From Vibrio aerogenes (lineage in GTDB: Bacteria; Pseudomonadota; Gammaproteobacteria; Enterobacterales; Vibrionaceae): a DNA stretch of 64,000 bases. The position numbers and the translations under genes are program-made. This document shows positions 8,110-17,120 of this stretch, one piece after another (the first letter of the stretch is position 1; every line of letters starts with the position of its first letter). Under the pieces are notes generated by a model, which saw only the letters and a list, made by a program, of their open reading frames with translations, was not told the DNA's origin and did no database searches. The stretch covers positions 992,001 through 1,056,000 of the forward strand of contig NZ_AP024862.1 in assembly GCF_024346755.1 (NCBI RefSeq), in the 5' to 3' direction.

Positions 8110-11100
8110 TCAAAATCCTCTTAATGCAGTGGAAATATCTTCGATACTACTCAAATGGTCTTTTCTTGTACTATCAGCAACTCTATTAATTATACTACGA
8201 AGTTTAGATGAATCAGGACCACCAGAAATACCATTTCTATCCATTAATTTTTCAATAACACTCTGAGTTGTTCTTTTATTTGCATCTCTAAACATATGTC
8301 CACCAGCAATATCGCGAATTAATGATGCGGCTTTATCATAAAAACCATTTCTATGTGATGCATTATATAATGCTGTTGATGGATCTCGATAAGCGCCAGC
8401 TGTATTACCAAGACTCCTATTTATTTCTTTTATTTCATCGGCACTAATTCCTTTTGCAAATCCCCCTAGCTCTGGAGCACCTCTATCTATTTTCTTATAA
8501 CAATCCGGACTCAACCCCAGCGGATCAACCCACGCCACCGGATTATGCACATACCCCTGCGGCCGCAACCCACCCGCAAATCCTATCGGGTCCGGGCTGA
8601 GGTACTGCCCGCTGTCTGAATCGAAATAGCGGTTGAGATTATAATAAAGCCCGGATTCTGTATCTTCAAGCTGGCCCTGATAACGCAGGTCGCAGTGCAC
8701 CGCGTCGTTCATGGCCTCTTCGAGGTAACCGCGGTTGAGGATTTCTGTTTGCTGGTGGAAGTTGCCCCACAGCTGTTGGTTGCCGCGCCACTGAATTTCC
8801 CCCTCCGGACTGCATAATTCCTGCGGGGTGCCTGCATGATCGGTGATGATGTAGTGCAAACGCTCGCGGCCGGTGTCGTGGTCGGTGGTGATTTGCGCCA
8901 GCGGACGGAAGGTGTCTGGCTCGTAGAGATATTCGGTGCTTTGCAGGGCTGTGCCGTCGGCGGTGATCTGGCTTTGCTGAATCACCGTGTTGCCATCCCA
9001 CAGGTAATGCGTTTGAGTCTGGGTTTTGAGGCATTCTTTGGCGACTCTTCGCCCGAACGGGTCGTAGCGATAGCGGTAACGGGTGCCGTCCGGCAGCTCA
9101 ATATGCGTTAACCGATCTTCGTCATTCCAGATAAATTTCGTGGTTTGTGGCCGGTAACCGTTTTTGCTTTCGGTTTTGGTGGTGACGCGCCCGCATGCAT
9201 CGTAAACGTATTTGAATCGCCCGGTTTCAACCACGCGCCCGGCATTGTCGTACTGTTTGGTTTGGCGCTTGAGCCGCTCATCGGCCATTGAAATGACATT
9301 GCCGGAGAACTCACTGCCGCTGCCGGTTTCATTGAGGTTCAGCTCACTGTCATAGCCAAATAACTGCACAAAACTGGCGCGGGGCTCCCATGAGCGCCGC
9401 TGGCGTACAGCGCTTATCTGACCGTTGGCATTGTGGCTGAACTGCGTGTAACCCCGGTGGCTGTCTTTGATTTCAGACAGCTGATCCAGCGCGTCATACT
9501 GATATTGCCGCAGCATGTGCGTGCCAAACAAGCCAAGGCGCTGGCCGGTGAGCAGCCCGGTGGCGCTGTAATCCTGATGCAGGGCAAAACCGCTGTCGCT
9601 GCGACGGCTGGCTTCAAGGCCGCTCTCATGCCAGCTGAAGCTGAGTAAATCATGGCGCGTGTCTGCCTCACCAATCTGCAACTGCATCAGTTGTTGCTGC
9701 TGCCATTCAAACGCCCGCGGCGTGTGAGCGCCCTGCATCTGTATCCGCCGCCCGGCGGCATCATATTCATGCGTGATCGGCGTGCCGTTGAGGTTTTCAT
9801 TCAGCAGTAATCCGGCCGGGCTGTATTGCATCTCCACCCAGGCATCGCTGTTTTCTGCATAGCGCAGCCGCCCGGCGGCATCGTATTCATACCAGCTTTT
9901 GCCGGTGGGCTGGTTGTCGGCATCAAAGCTTTGCGCTTCAAGCAGGCGGCCACACGGATCATACTGATAATCAAACCGGTGACCATCGGGTTTGGTGCGC
10001 GATGCCAGCTGCCCCGCAAGCGTGTAGCTGAAGTGCTCCTTGCGTCCGTCGTAATGACGTTCGGTGCAGATGCGGCCAAAATCATCAAATTCATAGCGCC
10101 ACTCATTGCCCTGACTGTTCGTCACCCCGGCAAATTCACCTTCCTGATTGTAGTGATATTGCGTCGTCGCACCGAGCGGGTCGGTCACGGTGAGCAACCG
10201 GTCAAAAGCACCGTAGGCAAAGGTGCGGGTGTGCCCGGCGGCATCGGTGATTGTGGTCAGGTTGCCTTCAATATCGTAAGTAAAACGCGCGGTGGTGCCA
10301 TCTTCATAGATCACCTGAGACGGGTGCGGATGATGGTGATCGTAACACCAGCGGCGGACCTGTTTGTTGTCACTCTCGCGTTTAATCAACCGCCCGTGCA
10401 CATCGTAACTGAGTGTCATGCCGTAACCGGTGGCCGGGTCGATGCGCCTGAGCAGGCCGTTAGCGTGGTACTGATAACGGGTGATGCTGCCATCGGGCGC
10501 GGTTTCGCTGGCGCGCTGGCCCGATTCGGTATAGCTGTAATGCCACTGGCGGCCATCGGGGTCGGTGACGGTGGTGACATCGCCCTGCTGGTTGTGCTCA
10601 TACAGCCAGCGCGCCCCGTCCGGCGCGGTGTAGCCCGTCAGCCGGCTGTGCTCATTGTACTGATACACATGCAGCTTTCCGTCCGGCTGCGTGACTTCGG
10701 TGATATTGCCGTTATCATCGTGGCTGTAGGTGGTGGTTTCCCCGGCGGCATTGGTTTCACTGACCAGTAAATCCCCCTGCCACTGCTGCTCTGTGCGGTT
10801 GCCATCTGAATCGACAATGGCATAAGGCAGGTTGCGCTCATCCAGATGATACGCCTCAATGCCGCCAAAAGCGTTTTTGTAGTAGTGAATATGGTTGTCG
10901 TCGTCATAACGGATTTGATCGTACCACAGGCCATCGGCGCAGCGGGTGGCGATGGCGCGGCCTTTGTCGTCGTAATCATGCTCAACCCAGGTGTGCGCCA
11001 AATCCTGCCAGCGGGTTAACCCGCCGTCTTTGTTGTACTGATAGTCAAAGCTGCAACCGGGCGCGCCACGCACGGCGGTGAGTTGTCCGTGCTTGTCATA

Positions 11101-12993
11101 GGTATAAGCGGCCAGCTCGCGCAGCGGGTTTTTCTGTGCATCACATAAGGTCAGCCGGGTGATCCGCCGCCGCTGGGTTTCCACCTGAATCAGACGATCA
11201 TCACTGAGGATCACCCATTTGAGGGTGCCGCGATCATAAAGAAACTGGTTTGTGTTGCCGTAAGCATCTTCAATTTGCGTCAGCCGCAACAAGGGGCCGA
11301 ATGCATGGCCGAAGGTATAGCGGATACCTTGTTTATCCTGCAACACCATGTTTTGCTGACTATCACGGCTCAGCTCCCAGCCCGGTTTGGCGGCGGAGCG
11401 CATCGGAATACCGGGATACGGTTTGGTAAACGCCGCTTCAGAGAAATCCAGATCGGTGAAGATGGCCTGTGTGCCATCCAGCCGCAGGGTTAAATCCCAG
11501 CTGCTGCGCCACAGGGTGCCGAGCAACCCGCTCTGGCGCAGGCCAGCGGAATGATAATAACGTTCATGGCTCAGTGGCAGCGGCCCGGCAAGGCGGAAGT
11601 CTTCGCGCTGTTCAAAGACTTTACCGGTGAGAATATCAACCGGTTCCCCTTTGCCCTGACACACGGCAGAAGTGCACTGGGTGTTATTGCCTTCGTGCTG
11701 GTTCATTAACTCATCGTGTTCGGCCTGCTCAGCGTGCGGGTTGGTGGTTTCCAGCGGCTTTTCTTCATCACGCACCTGGCTTTTCTTTTTGTGCGTGCTC
11801 CCATCCGAGCGGTGAGTGTATTTCTCCACAAATTCTTTGACCTGCTTTTTCAGCTTCGCCGCGATATCATCCAGCTTGTTGCGCAACTTTTTCAGCGCCG
11901 CCACTAACCCGGCAAACTGCGCTTTCACCAGCCGGATAATCCAGTTTTTACTGTTGATCACCGCTTCATCCAGCGCTGCCAGTATTTTGTCCATCTGGGG
12001 TTTGACGGCCTTAAGCACCTCATCCAGCTCTTTATCAAAGGTTTTGAGATATTCCGTGATGTTGCCTTTGGACAGGCTGCGGATAATCTTTCCGGCTTTT
12101 TGCAGCATGCGGATATCCGCGTGGCGCAGTGCCCGGCTGATGGCCCGGCCAATCACTTTCACACCATCACCAACGCCGGGAACAATCCCAATCACATTCA
12201 GGAAACCTTCAAGCCAGTGCGCTTCAGAGTCTTTTCCCTCATAAGTTTCGTAACTCCAGTAGCTGATATCGTAGATATCTTTGGCCTGACCGACATAAGG
12301 GATCATGCCGATAATGACTTCTGCTGCCAGTTGGGCAGCCACACTGAACATGGTGGTTTCAGCAGTTTCACCGGCCAGGCCGGAGAACATTTTATTGGCG
12401 GCGATGCGCATGGAAACCGGGCCTTCCTGCACCTGCTTGTGGATTTCCCAGTAGCGGTCGTAGGCCGCTTCATACTCGTCCGGAATATCGGTAAACGGGC
12501 AGCCATCCACATCGACATAATTATCGGAACTGCCGTCTGCGTCATAGGTCAGATACCCCCGTTTATGCAGCTGGCTGAACAGCGTGAAATATTCCCCCAT
12601 CAGGGCGGCAAGGTGCGTGGTATCTTGCAAAACCGGGTTATTTTCAGCCACACCCGTCAGTTTGAATTCATCGCTACCTTCTTTGAACATCAGCTCATAA
12701 GCGCCACAGCCCATGTTTTTTACATGAATCACGCCGTTTTTATCGGTGGTGCCTTCAACTTTAGAACCATTACTGTCAATCACAGTGACCGGCGCTTCTG
12801 GCACGCCAGTGCCATCTTCGTAGACAATGCGGATAAATGCCTGGCAGCCGCAAACCACACAACCACAATCCAGTACTTTGTCGGTAGAGAAGTTGGCTTC
12901 AGCGGCCTGAACACTGGCGAGCAGATTGGCTTTTTTCTGTTGGCTGGATTTTTTTGATACAGAAGGTGAAGACATAAACGGCGGTTTCCCCAT
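8110..12993 (-). CDS. Rhs polymorphic toxin with C-terminal Doc/Fic-like domain
   Basis: 1627 residues. The N-terminus holds a cysteine-rich, Ig-like segment (about 40-110), a hydrophobic stretch (about 262-290) and a lysine-rich coiled region. Then come the DUF6531-type entry (GEPVDILTGKVF), many YD repeats forming the shell, and the core end PDPIGFAGG near residue 1464. The variable tip starts after PDC at about 1496. It contains HMFRDANKRT near 1565-1574, which matches the HxFx(D/E)ANKRT motif of Doc toxins; Doc phosphorylates elongation factor Tu, whereas most Fic proteins add AMP. No PAAR motif was seen, so it probably docks on VgrG through its own N-terminus. An alternative start is the ATG at 12975, which has a GGGG-rich upstream. 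Confidence 0.9.
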   Translation of the reverse strand: MGKPPFMSSPSVSKKSSQQKKANLLASVQAAEANFSTDKVLDCGCVVCGCQAFIRIVYEDGTGVPEAPVTVIDSNGSKVEGTTDKNGVIHVKNMGCGAYELMFKEGSDEFKLTGVAENNPVLQDTTHLAALMGEYFTLFSQLHKRGYLTYDADGSSDNYVDVDGCPFTDIPDEYEAAYDRYWEIHKQVQEGPVSMRIAANKMFSGLAGETAETTMFSVAAQLAAEVIIGMIPYVGQAKDIYDISYWSYETYEGKDSEAHWLEGFLNVIGIVPGVGDGVKVIGRAISRALRHADIRMLQKAGKIIRSLSKGNITEYLKTFDKELDEVLKAVKPQMDKILAALDEAVINSKNWIIRLVKAQFAGLVAALKKLRNKLDDIAAKLKKQVKEFVEKYTHRSDGSTHKKKSQVRDEEKPLETTNPHAEQAEHDELMNQHEGNNTQCTSAVCQGKGEPVDILTGKVFEQREDFRLAGPLPLSHERYYHSAGLRQSGLLGTLWRSSWDLTLRLDGTQAIFTDLDFSEAAFTKPYPGIPMRSAAKPGWELSRDSQQNMVLQDKQGIRYTFGHAFGPLLRLTQIEDAYGNTNQFLYDRGTLKWVILSDDRLIQVETQRRRITRLTLCDAQKNPLRELAAYTYDKHGQLTAVRGAPGCSFDYQYNKDGGLTRWQDLAHTWVEHDYDDKGRAIATRCADGLWYDQIRYDDDNHIHYYKNAFGGIEAYHLDERNLPYAIVDSDGNRTEQQWQGDLLVSETNAAGETTTYSHDDNGNITEVTQPDGKLHVYQYNEHSRLTGYTAPDGARWLYEHNQQGDVTTVTDPDGRQWHYSYTESGQRASETAPDGSITRYQYHANGLLRRIDPATGYGMTLSYDVHGRLIKRESDNKQVRRWCYDHHHPHPSQVIYEDGTTARFTYDIEGNLTTITDAAGHTRTFAYGAFDRLLTVTDPLGATTQYHYNQEGEFAGVTNSQGNEWRYEFDDFGRICTERHYDGRKEHFSYTLAGQLASRTKPDGHRFDYQYDPCGRLLEAQSFDADNQPTGKSWYEYDAAGRLRYAENSDAWVEMQYSPAGLLLNENLNGTPITHEYDAAGRRIQMQGAHTPRAFEWQQQQLMQLQIGEADTRHDLLSFSWHESGLEASRRSDSGFALHQDYSATGLLTGQRLGLFGTHMLRQYQYDALDQLSEIKDSHRGYTQFSHNANGQISAVRQRRSWEPRASFVQLFGYDSELNLNETGSGSEFSGNVISMADERLKRQTKQYDNAGRVVETGRFKYVYDACGRVTTKTESKNGYRPQTTKFIWNDEDRLTHIELPDGTRYRYRYDPFGRRVAKECLKTQTQTHYLWDGNTVIQQSQITADGTALQSTEYLYEPDTFRPLAQITTDHDTGRERLHYIITDHAGTPQELCSPEGEIQWRGNQQLWGNFHQQTEILNRGYLEEAMNDAVHCDLRYQGQLEDTESGLYYNLNRYFDSDSGQYLSPDPIGFAGGLRPQGYVHNPVAWVDPLGLSPDCYKKIDRGAPELGGFAKGISADEIKEINRSLGNTAGAYRDPSTALYNASHRNGFYDKAASLIRDIAGGHMFRDANKRTTQSVIEKLMDRNGISGGPDSSKLRSIINRVADSTRKDHLSSIEDISTALRGF
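8510..8762. repeat. Rhs core-end repeat, copy 2
   Basis: The copy inside the intact rhs gene of the block at 7126-7376. The two diverge abruptly on both sides: towards the tip after PDC, and towards the core near 7376/8762. Confidence 0.85.
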
Positions 12994-13018
12994 GATGGAT
13001 AATCAGCAGAGGAGAAGA

Positions 13019-13033
13019 GCATTTACTATGCCA
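13019..13033 (-). promoter_or_regulatory. Possible degenerate sigma-54 promoter of rhs
   Basis: On the minus strand TGGCAT, five bases, then ATGC, against a consensus of TGGCAC-N5-TTGC. It lies 26-40 bases upstream of the rhs start. The match is imperfect. It is worth noting because hcp has a near-perfect site of the same type. Confidence 0.3.
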
Positions 13034-13085
13034 TAGAGTGAATCACTATATTTCAATGATTTGTATTGATTTAATTATAAATACA

Positions 13086-13140
13086 GGCAAGATCTTGCTC
13101 AAACGCGAGCAAAAAGTTGCCCGGTGAGCAAGATCTTGCC
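13086..13140. repeat. Palindromic GCAAGATCTTGC element, copy upstream of rhs
   Basis: Two perfect 15-bp arms, GGCAAGATCTTGCTC at 13086-13100 and its inverse at 13126-13140, around a 25-base middle that contains GAGCAAAAAGTTGCCCGG. Each arm is itself palindromic. A nearly identical element with the same spacing lies upstream of hcp at 42847-42903. It may be a terminator for the upstream gene, a REP-like element or a protein-binding site. Confidence 0.75.
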
Positions 13141-13209
13141 CGGATTTTTTGGAACAAAAATCACGACTTACCAGCGCATACCCGACTGCCACGCGTCCAT
13201 CCGGTTTAA

Positions 13210-13668
13210 TTATTGAATGTGGATCGGACATGGGTCATAACAAATCAGATTATAAAAGTGTTCATCCTCCTCTTGCACTTCAAATCCGAGCTTCCGGTAC
13301 AAATGAAGTGCGGGGTGATTATTTTTAATACAACTGAGCGTTAACGACAGGTTTTGTCGGCAAGCCTGTCCTTTGAGCAAAGTTATCACGCGTGATGCCA
13401 CTCCCTGCCTTTGTTGTGATGAAAAGGTCACCAGCAGATGAATATGAAGACTTTCCGCCTTCTGTCGGTAACACACCAAACCCGCCTGATGACCACAACT
13501 GACCACCCAACTGAACCATTCCGGCTGTAAATTGGCCGTAAAACCATGGTACTGAAATGCCTCATCCCAACCGAATGCTGCTTCTATCACAGGTTTCATA
13601 TAAGTTTTAAACACTGGAAAAGTCATCCCCGACTCTTCAGGGCTCAGCGGTCTCAGTTCAATCGACAT
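13210..13668 (-). CDS. GNAT family N-acetyltransferase
   Basis: 152 residues with a GNAT fold: a central strand followed by the acetyl-CoA loop QRQGVAS (family pattern Q/R-x-x-G-x-G/A) and a C-terminal NNHPALHLYRKLGF motif typical of the family. It moves an acetyl group from acetyl-CoA to an amine; the acceptor is unknown. It follows the FHA gene by 29 bases on the same strand and could share its transcript. The stop is about 70 bases from the palindromic element that separates it from rhs. Confidence 0.85.
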   Translation of the reverse strand: MSIELRPLSPEESGMTFPVFKTYMKPVIEAAFGWDEAFQYHGFTANLQPEWFSWVVSCGHQAGLVCYRQKAESLHIHLLVTFSSQQRQGVASRVITLLKGQACRQNLSLTLSCIKNNHPALHLYRKLGFEVQEEDEHFYNLICYDPCPIHIQ

Positions 13669-13697
13669 AAAAATGCTCTCTGTGTCTGCAAAGTAAT

Positions 13698-14672
13698 TTA
13701 AGACAAATGTGCGGAATCAACTTCCAGCCGGCTTCCTTTGATCACCTGATAGTTCCGGACAGCAAGCCGCACCCGTCCGCGTTTGCGTTCAATATAATCA
13801 GGCGCCATCAGTCCTTCAGATAACAGCGCATCCTGAATTTGCTTACGCGCCCGGTGAATCTGGATATTGAGATGGGTTTCCGACAGGCCCATATCTTTCA
13901 TCAGTTGCATGACGGAGCGCCATCCCTGTTCGGGCTCAGGAATATGTTGTTTCAGATCTTCCGCTTTATACCGGGCAAGCAGCGCTGTTAAGTAGTGGTG
14001 GCTTCTCACTTCACAGTCAATCTGATGACTGTGATCCTGAATTGTCAGCTCAGTCAGTTCTTCATCCTGACTGATATTGAAGATATAGCAAAGCTCATCT
14101 GTTGGCTGAGTCGTGAACTGCTGGGTTTCCTCTGTCGCGCTGTCAATCCCTTTAATCAGCCGCCACATCCTGTGCGAAAATTGCAGTATTTCACCATCTT
14201 TGAGCGGGAAAGTCTCACCATTCTTCACATGCTCGCATTGCCATTCCTGCTCTGACATATTGTAAAAAAGAACAATTTCAGGTGAATGTTCACTGGGCAG
14301 AAAATGATACCGCTCCAGATAAATTGGTTTGATATCCGGCTCCGGCCCGCAAGCTTCTGGTACAAGCAGGTCTCTGGGCGGTTCAAGATCATCCACCACA
14401 AAAGGCGTCTCCTGATAACCGGAAAAAGCAATCTGATCATGCATCTTCAGCAAGTAAGGATGATGAGGAGAAATCATCTGCCCATTGACCCGCACACCAT
14501 TTTTACTCAGATCGCGTAAATACCATGCATCATGCCATTCAATCACCGCATGAATCCGTGATACATCCGGAAAGTCAATCACCGTATCCACTTTGGTTGC
14601 CAAACGGCCAAACTGATGGAACGATTTCAGAAAAACCGGATATTGCGCATGTGAATAGTTGAGAGAAGCCAT
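13698..14672 (-). CDS. FHA domain protein
   Basis: 324 residues. The N-terminal forkhead-associated domain is recognisable from DVSRIHAVIEWHDAWYLRD followed by SKNGVRVNG (about residues 35-65), with the conserved SRxH and S/N-G-x-x-N-G positions that read phosphothreonine. The C-terminus (about 255-300) looks like a helix-turn-helix or helical region rich in basic residues. FHA proteins are frequent in T6SS control, and this gene lies upstream of an rhs effector, but a direct link is only inferred. Confidence 0.78.
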   Translation of the reverse strand: MASLNYSHAQYPVFLKSFHQFGRLATKVDTVIDFPDVSRIHAVIEWHDAWYLRDLSKNGVRVNGQMISPHHPYLLKMHDQIAFSGYQETPFVVDDLEPPRDLLVPEACGPEPDIKPIYLERYHFLPSEHSPEIVLFYNMSEQEWQCEHVKNGETFPLKDGEILQFSHRMWRLIKGIDSATEETQQFTTQPTDELCYIFNISQDEELTELTIQDHSHQIDCEVRSHHYLTALLARYKAEDLKQHIPEPEQGWRSVMQLMKDMGLSETHLNIQIHRARKQIQDALLSEGLMAPDYIERKRGRVRLAVRNYQVIKGSRLEVDSAHLS

Positions 14673-14977
14673 GGTCTTTCCTTATTTAAATCTCTGACGT
14701 TTATTTTCAGTATGACCTCACGAGCTTACAGATATCCAGATAATCAGCTGTATTTGTCACCGTTGAAAATATCCTATGCAATGCTTGAATATGAGTGAAT
14801 ATTAATCATCGCGAGGCTTGTGTAAAGAAAAAAGCACGGGACAATGTATAGCTGAACCTTTTCCGGAGCCAGATTGAGTCGCAGCGGCACAATAACGAGC
14901 GAACAGTAGGTTGAGACCTTTCCCGCAGGTATGGCACACTGAAATAAAATGCAATCCAGAAAGTGAGTGATTGGAAA
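14673..14977. other. Intergenic region between divergent FHA and phosphoesterase genes
   Basis: About 305 bases without a supportable gene. It must hold the two divergent promoters. I see no clear operator or hairpin in it. Confidence 0.5.
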
Positions 14978-15739
14978 ATGAATCAACCATTAGAAAAATT
15001 TGCTGTACTTTCAGACATTCACAGCAATATTTACGCACTGAAAGCTGTCGTTGAAGATGCAAAAAACAGAGGTGTAACCACACTTATCAACCTCGGAGAT
15101 ATTCTGTATGGCCCGATCGCCCCACGAGCGACTTACGACTACTTAATGACCCTAACGGCTGTGACGATCTCCGGTAATCAGGACCGGCAGATTTATCAGG
15201 CAACGCAGGCTGAAATTGATGCCAACCCAACCATGCAGTTTATCCTGAATGATTTAGGCAATGAGCCTCTGATATGGATGAAGCAACTGCCGTTTGATAA
15301 ACAAGTCACGCCGGAGATATACGCCTGCCACGGGACACCGGGAGACGATCTGGTCTATTTACTGGAAGAAACACGCTCAGGGCACCCCGAACTGAGAACA
15401 GAGCAAGAAATTACCCGCCTGCTCAATGGGGTGACATCCCCGGTTATTTTATGCGGACATACCCACATCCCACGCTGTGTGTCACTCAGAACCGGGCAAT
15501 TGATTATCAATCCGGGGAGTGTCGGTCTGCCGGCTTATACGGACGATACGCCTCACCTGCATTCTATGCAGACTTATTCCTCTCTGGCTTCTTATGCCAT
15601 TTTAGAAAAAACCACCGCCGGAACATGGCAGGCTGGTTTTCACAAGGTCCAATATGATGTGCAAAGTGCCATCAATGCAGCCCTGAAACGCGGCCGGAAA
15701 GACTGGGAACATTTTCTGTCGACCGGACGGGGATTATAA
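14978..15739 (+). CDS. Metallophosphoesterase (YfcE/MJ0936-like)
   Basis: 253 residues. I chose the ATG at 14978, preceded by TTGGAAA; the GTG at 14963 is less likely. The calcineurin-type metal motifs are all present: SDIHSN (residues 12-17), NLGDILYGP, GNQDR (where many have GNHD), and CGHTHIPR near 155-162. Such enzymes hydrolyse phosphodiesters or phosphomonoesters with two metal ions. The natural substrate is unknown. Confidence 0.85.
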   Translation: MNQPLEKFAVLSDIHSNIYALKAVVEDAKNRGVTTLINLGDILYGPIAPRATYDYLMTLTAVTISGNQDRQIYQATQAEIDANPTMQFILNDLGNEPLIWMKQLPFDKQVTPEIYACHGTPGDDLVYLLEETRSGHPELRTEQEITRLLNGVTSPVILCGHTHIPRCVSLRTGQLIINPGSVGLPAYTDDTPHLHSMQTYSSLASYAILEKTTAGTWQAGFHKVQYDVQSAINAALKRGRKDWEHFLSTGRGL

Positions 15740-15865
15740 AAGGGCGCATCGTTTCTTTAAGGGGACATCCGGCGACCTTTTCGGATCTGGCTGACAAAAA
15801 TGGTTTTCAACAGGCACCGGTGAAGATTACAATCCGTGGAAACAGAGATATCAGAGAGTAAGGAT

Positions 15866-16771
15866 ATGCAGACCATTTCTACCGATAAAAATACCTGGAT
15901 GACCCAAAAAGGCGAACCACTCACCTTTCCGGCAAGCCGTGCCATTGAACCCGTGGTTCTGGCGGATGAGCAAGCTGTGGGTCTTGCCATGTTTAATGAG
16001 CTGACGGCCGTTGCCGATAGCAAAGACGGTGATATTAACATTGTTCTGCTCGGTGGCCGGGGGGCTCAGGCGCTGCATAAACATTTGGGAGAACTTGCCA
16101 AAGGCTCGTCGATCGATGCGCTGCTTTCCCGCCTGAATGTCTTCACGCAGGATGCACTGGCACCGATGAGAATGGAGAACAGCCTCAGTTTTGTCCGTGA
16201 TTTTGAACGTCTGTTAGGCGCAGATTTTTTTGCCAAAATTAAATCATTCACACCGATGAATACAGAGAGTGGCGATATTCTGCAAGCCATGGACCAATAC
16301 CTTGAAAAAATGAATGCGCTGGGTGGACTGGATATTTTCTTCCTCGGTCATGGCCCGGAAGCAGAAGGTGCTTCTCACCTCGCTTACATCAAACCCGGTT
16401 CGGACGCCGGACTTCATGATATCGCAGGCATTATCCCGATTTCTGAATCAATTCTGGAACATCACATCACCAAATTTAAAGCAGGTGGCACTGCGGTCAA
16501 TGGTGAAGATGAAACAGAATGCCGCAATGCCAAATACATCCTCACGCTGGGACCTGCCGCGATTTTAAGTGCGAAGAAAATTGTTCAGTCGGTAGTGGAT
16601 GCAGATACTGCACCCGCCAAAAAAGTCACTTATAACAATGTGCTGAATGCAACCCTGTCTGATGATTCAGACGAGCTGGCGGCACAACTGAATACCAATC
16701 CCGGACTTTGGGTCCGGCTGCACCACAATGTGGTGAGTTATGTTCTGCCGGATGTGATGGCACAGGCTTAA
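15866..16771 (+). CDS. NagB/6-phosphogluconolactonase-like protein
   Basis: 301 residues from the ATG at 15866, supported by AAGGA just upstream; the open frame begins at 15836. The segment DIFFLGHGPEAEG followed by IKPGSD, and later LTLGPAAILSAKKI, recall the ring-opening isomerase/deaminase fold of NagB. The usual GxGxDGH loop is altered: extra residues separate the acidic position from a later histidine (GASHLAY). It may therefore act on a different sugar phosphate or have lost activity. It stands alone, 126 bases after the phosphoesterase gene. Confidence 0.6.
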   Translation: MQTISTDKNTWMTQKGEPLTFPASRAIEPVVLADEQAVGLAMFNELTAVADSKDGDINIVLLGGRGAQALHKHLGELAKGSSIDALLSRLNVFTQDALAPMRMENSLSFVRDFERLLGADFFAKIKSFTPMNTESGDILQAMDQYLEKMNALGGLDIFFLGHGPEAEGASHLAYIKPGSDAGLHDIAGIIPISESILEHHITKFKAGGTAVNGEDETECRNAKYILTLGPAAILSAKKIVQSVVDADTAPAKKVTYNNVLNATLSDDSDELAAQLNTNPGLWVRLHHNVVSYVLPDVMAQA

Positions 16772-17120
16772 ATATGGTTTTGTTTTTTCATCTATAATTT
16801 ATCACAGGGTATGAAAGCGTCAGATACTTTCCTGCCCTGGATAATGTCAAACCCTTACCCCCTCAACTCCTGAAAAATTCAGCCCATATCCGCCTTTGAA
16901 AAAGACAGACAGTAACAAAAGATAAGAGCTATCCCGCTTTTTCAAAAATAACCGGTCAAATTGGATAAGAAAAAAGCAAAAATTTATCCTATCTTTACTG
17001 ATACAAAAACGCGGTAACACACTGATCAACCGGATCCAATCAACCGGACAGACAGAATGTCGTGCTCACCCTGCAGTAAGCCTTCATCAGATTTTTGATG
17101 AGATATCTTTTGGAATAAAC
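16772..17120. other. Intergenic region with imperfect hairpin and one GGACAGAC motif
   Basis: No gene seen in 349 bases. An imperfect inverted repeat near 16810-16840 (CAGGG..GAAAG with CTTTC..CCCTG) may terminate the upstream gene. GGACAGAC at 17046-17053 is one copy of the dispersed motif found around the RAYT gene. Confidence 0.45.

Noticed and set aside
9826..10770. 314-codon open frame on the plus strand
   Set aside because: It lies antisense to the YD-repeat part of rhs; the long repeat-rich GC-biased gene leaves an open antisense frame. No ribosome site or recognisable domain.
12100..12957. 285-codon open frame on the plus strand
   Set aside because: Antisense to the N-terminal part of rhs, whose encoded protein is clearly the real one.
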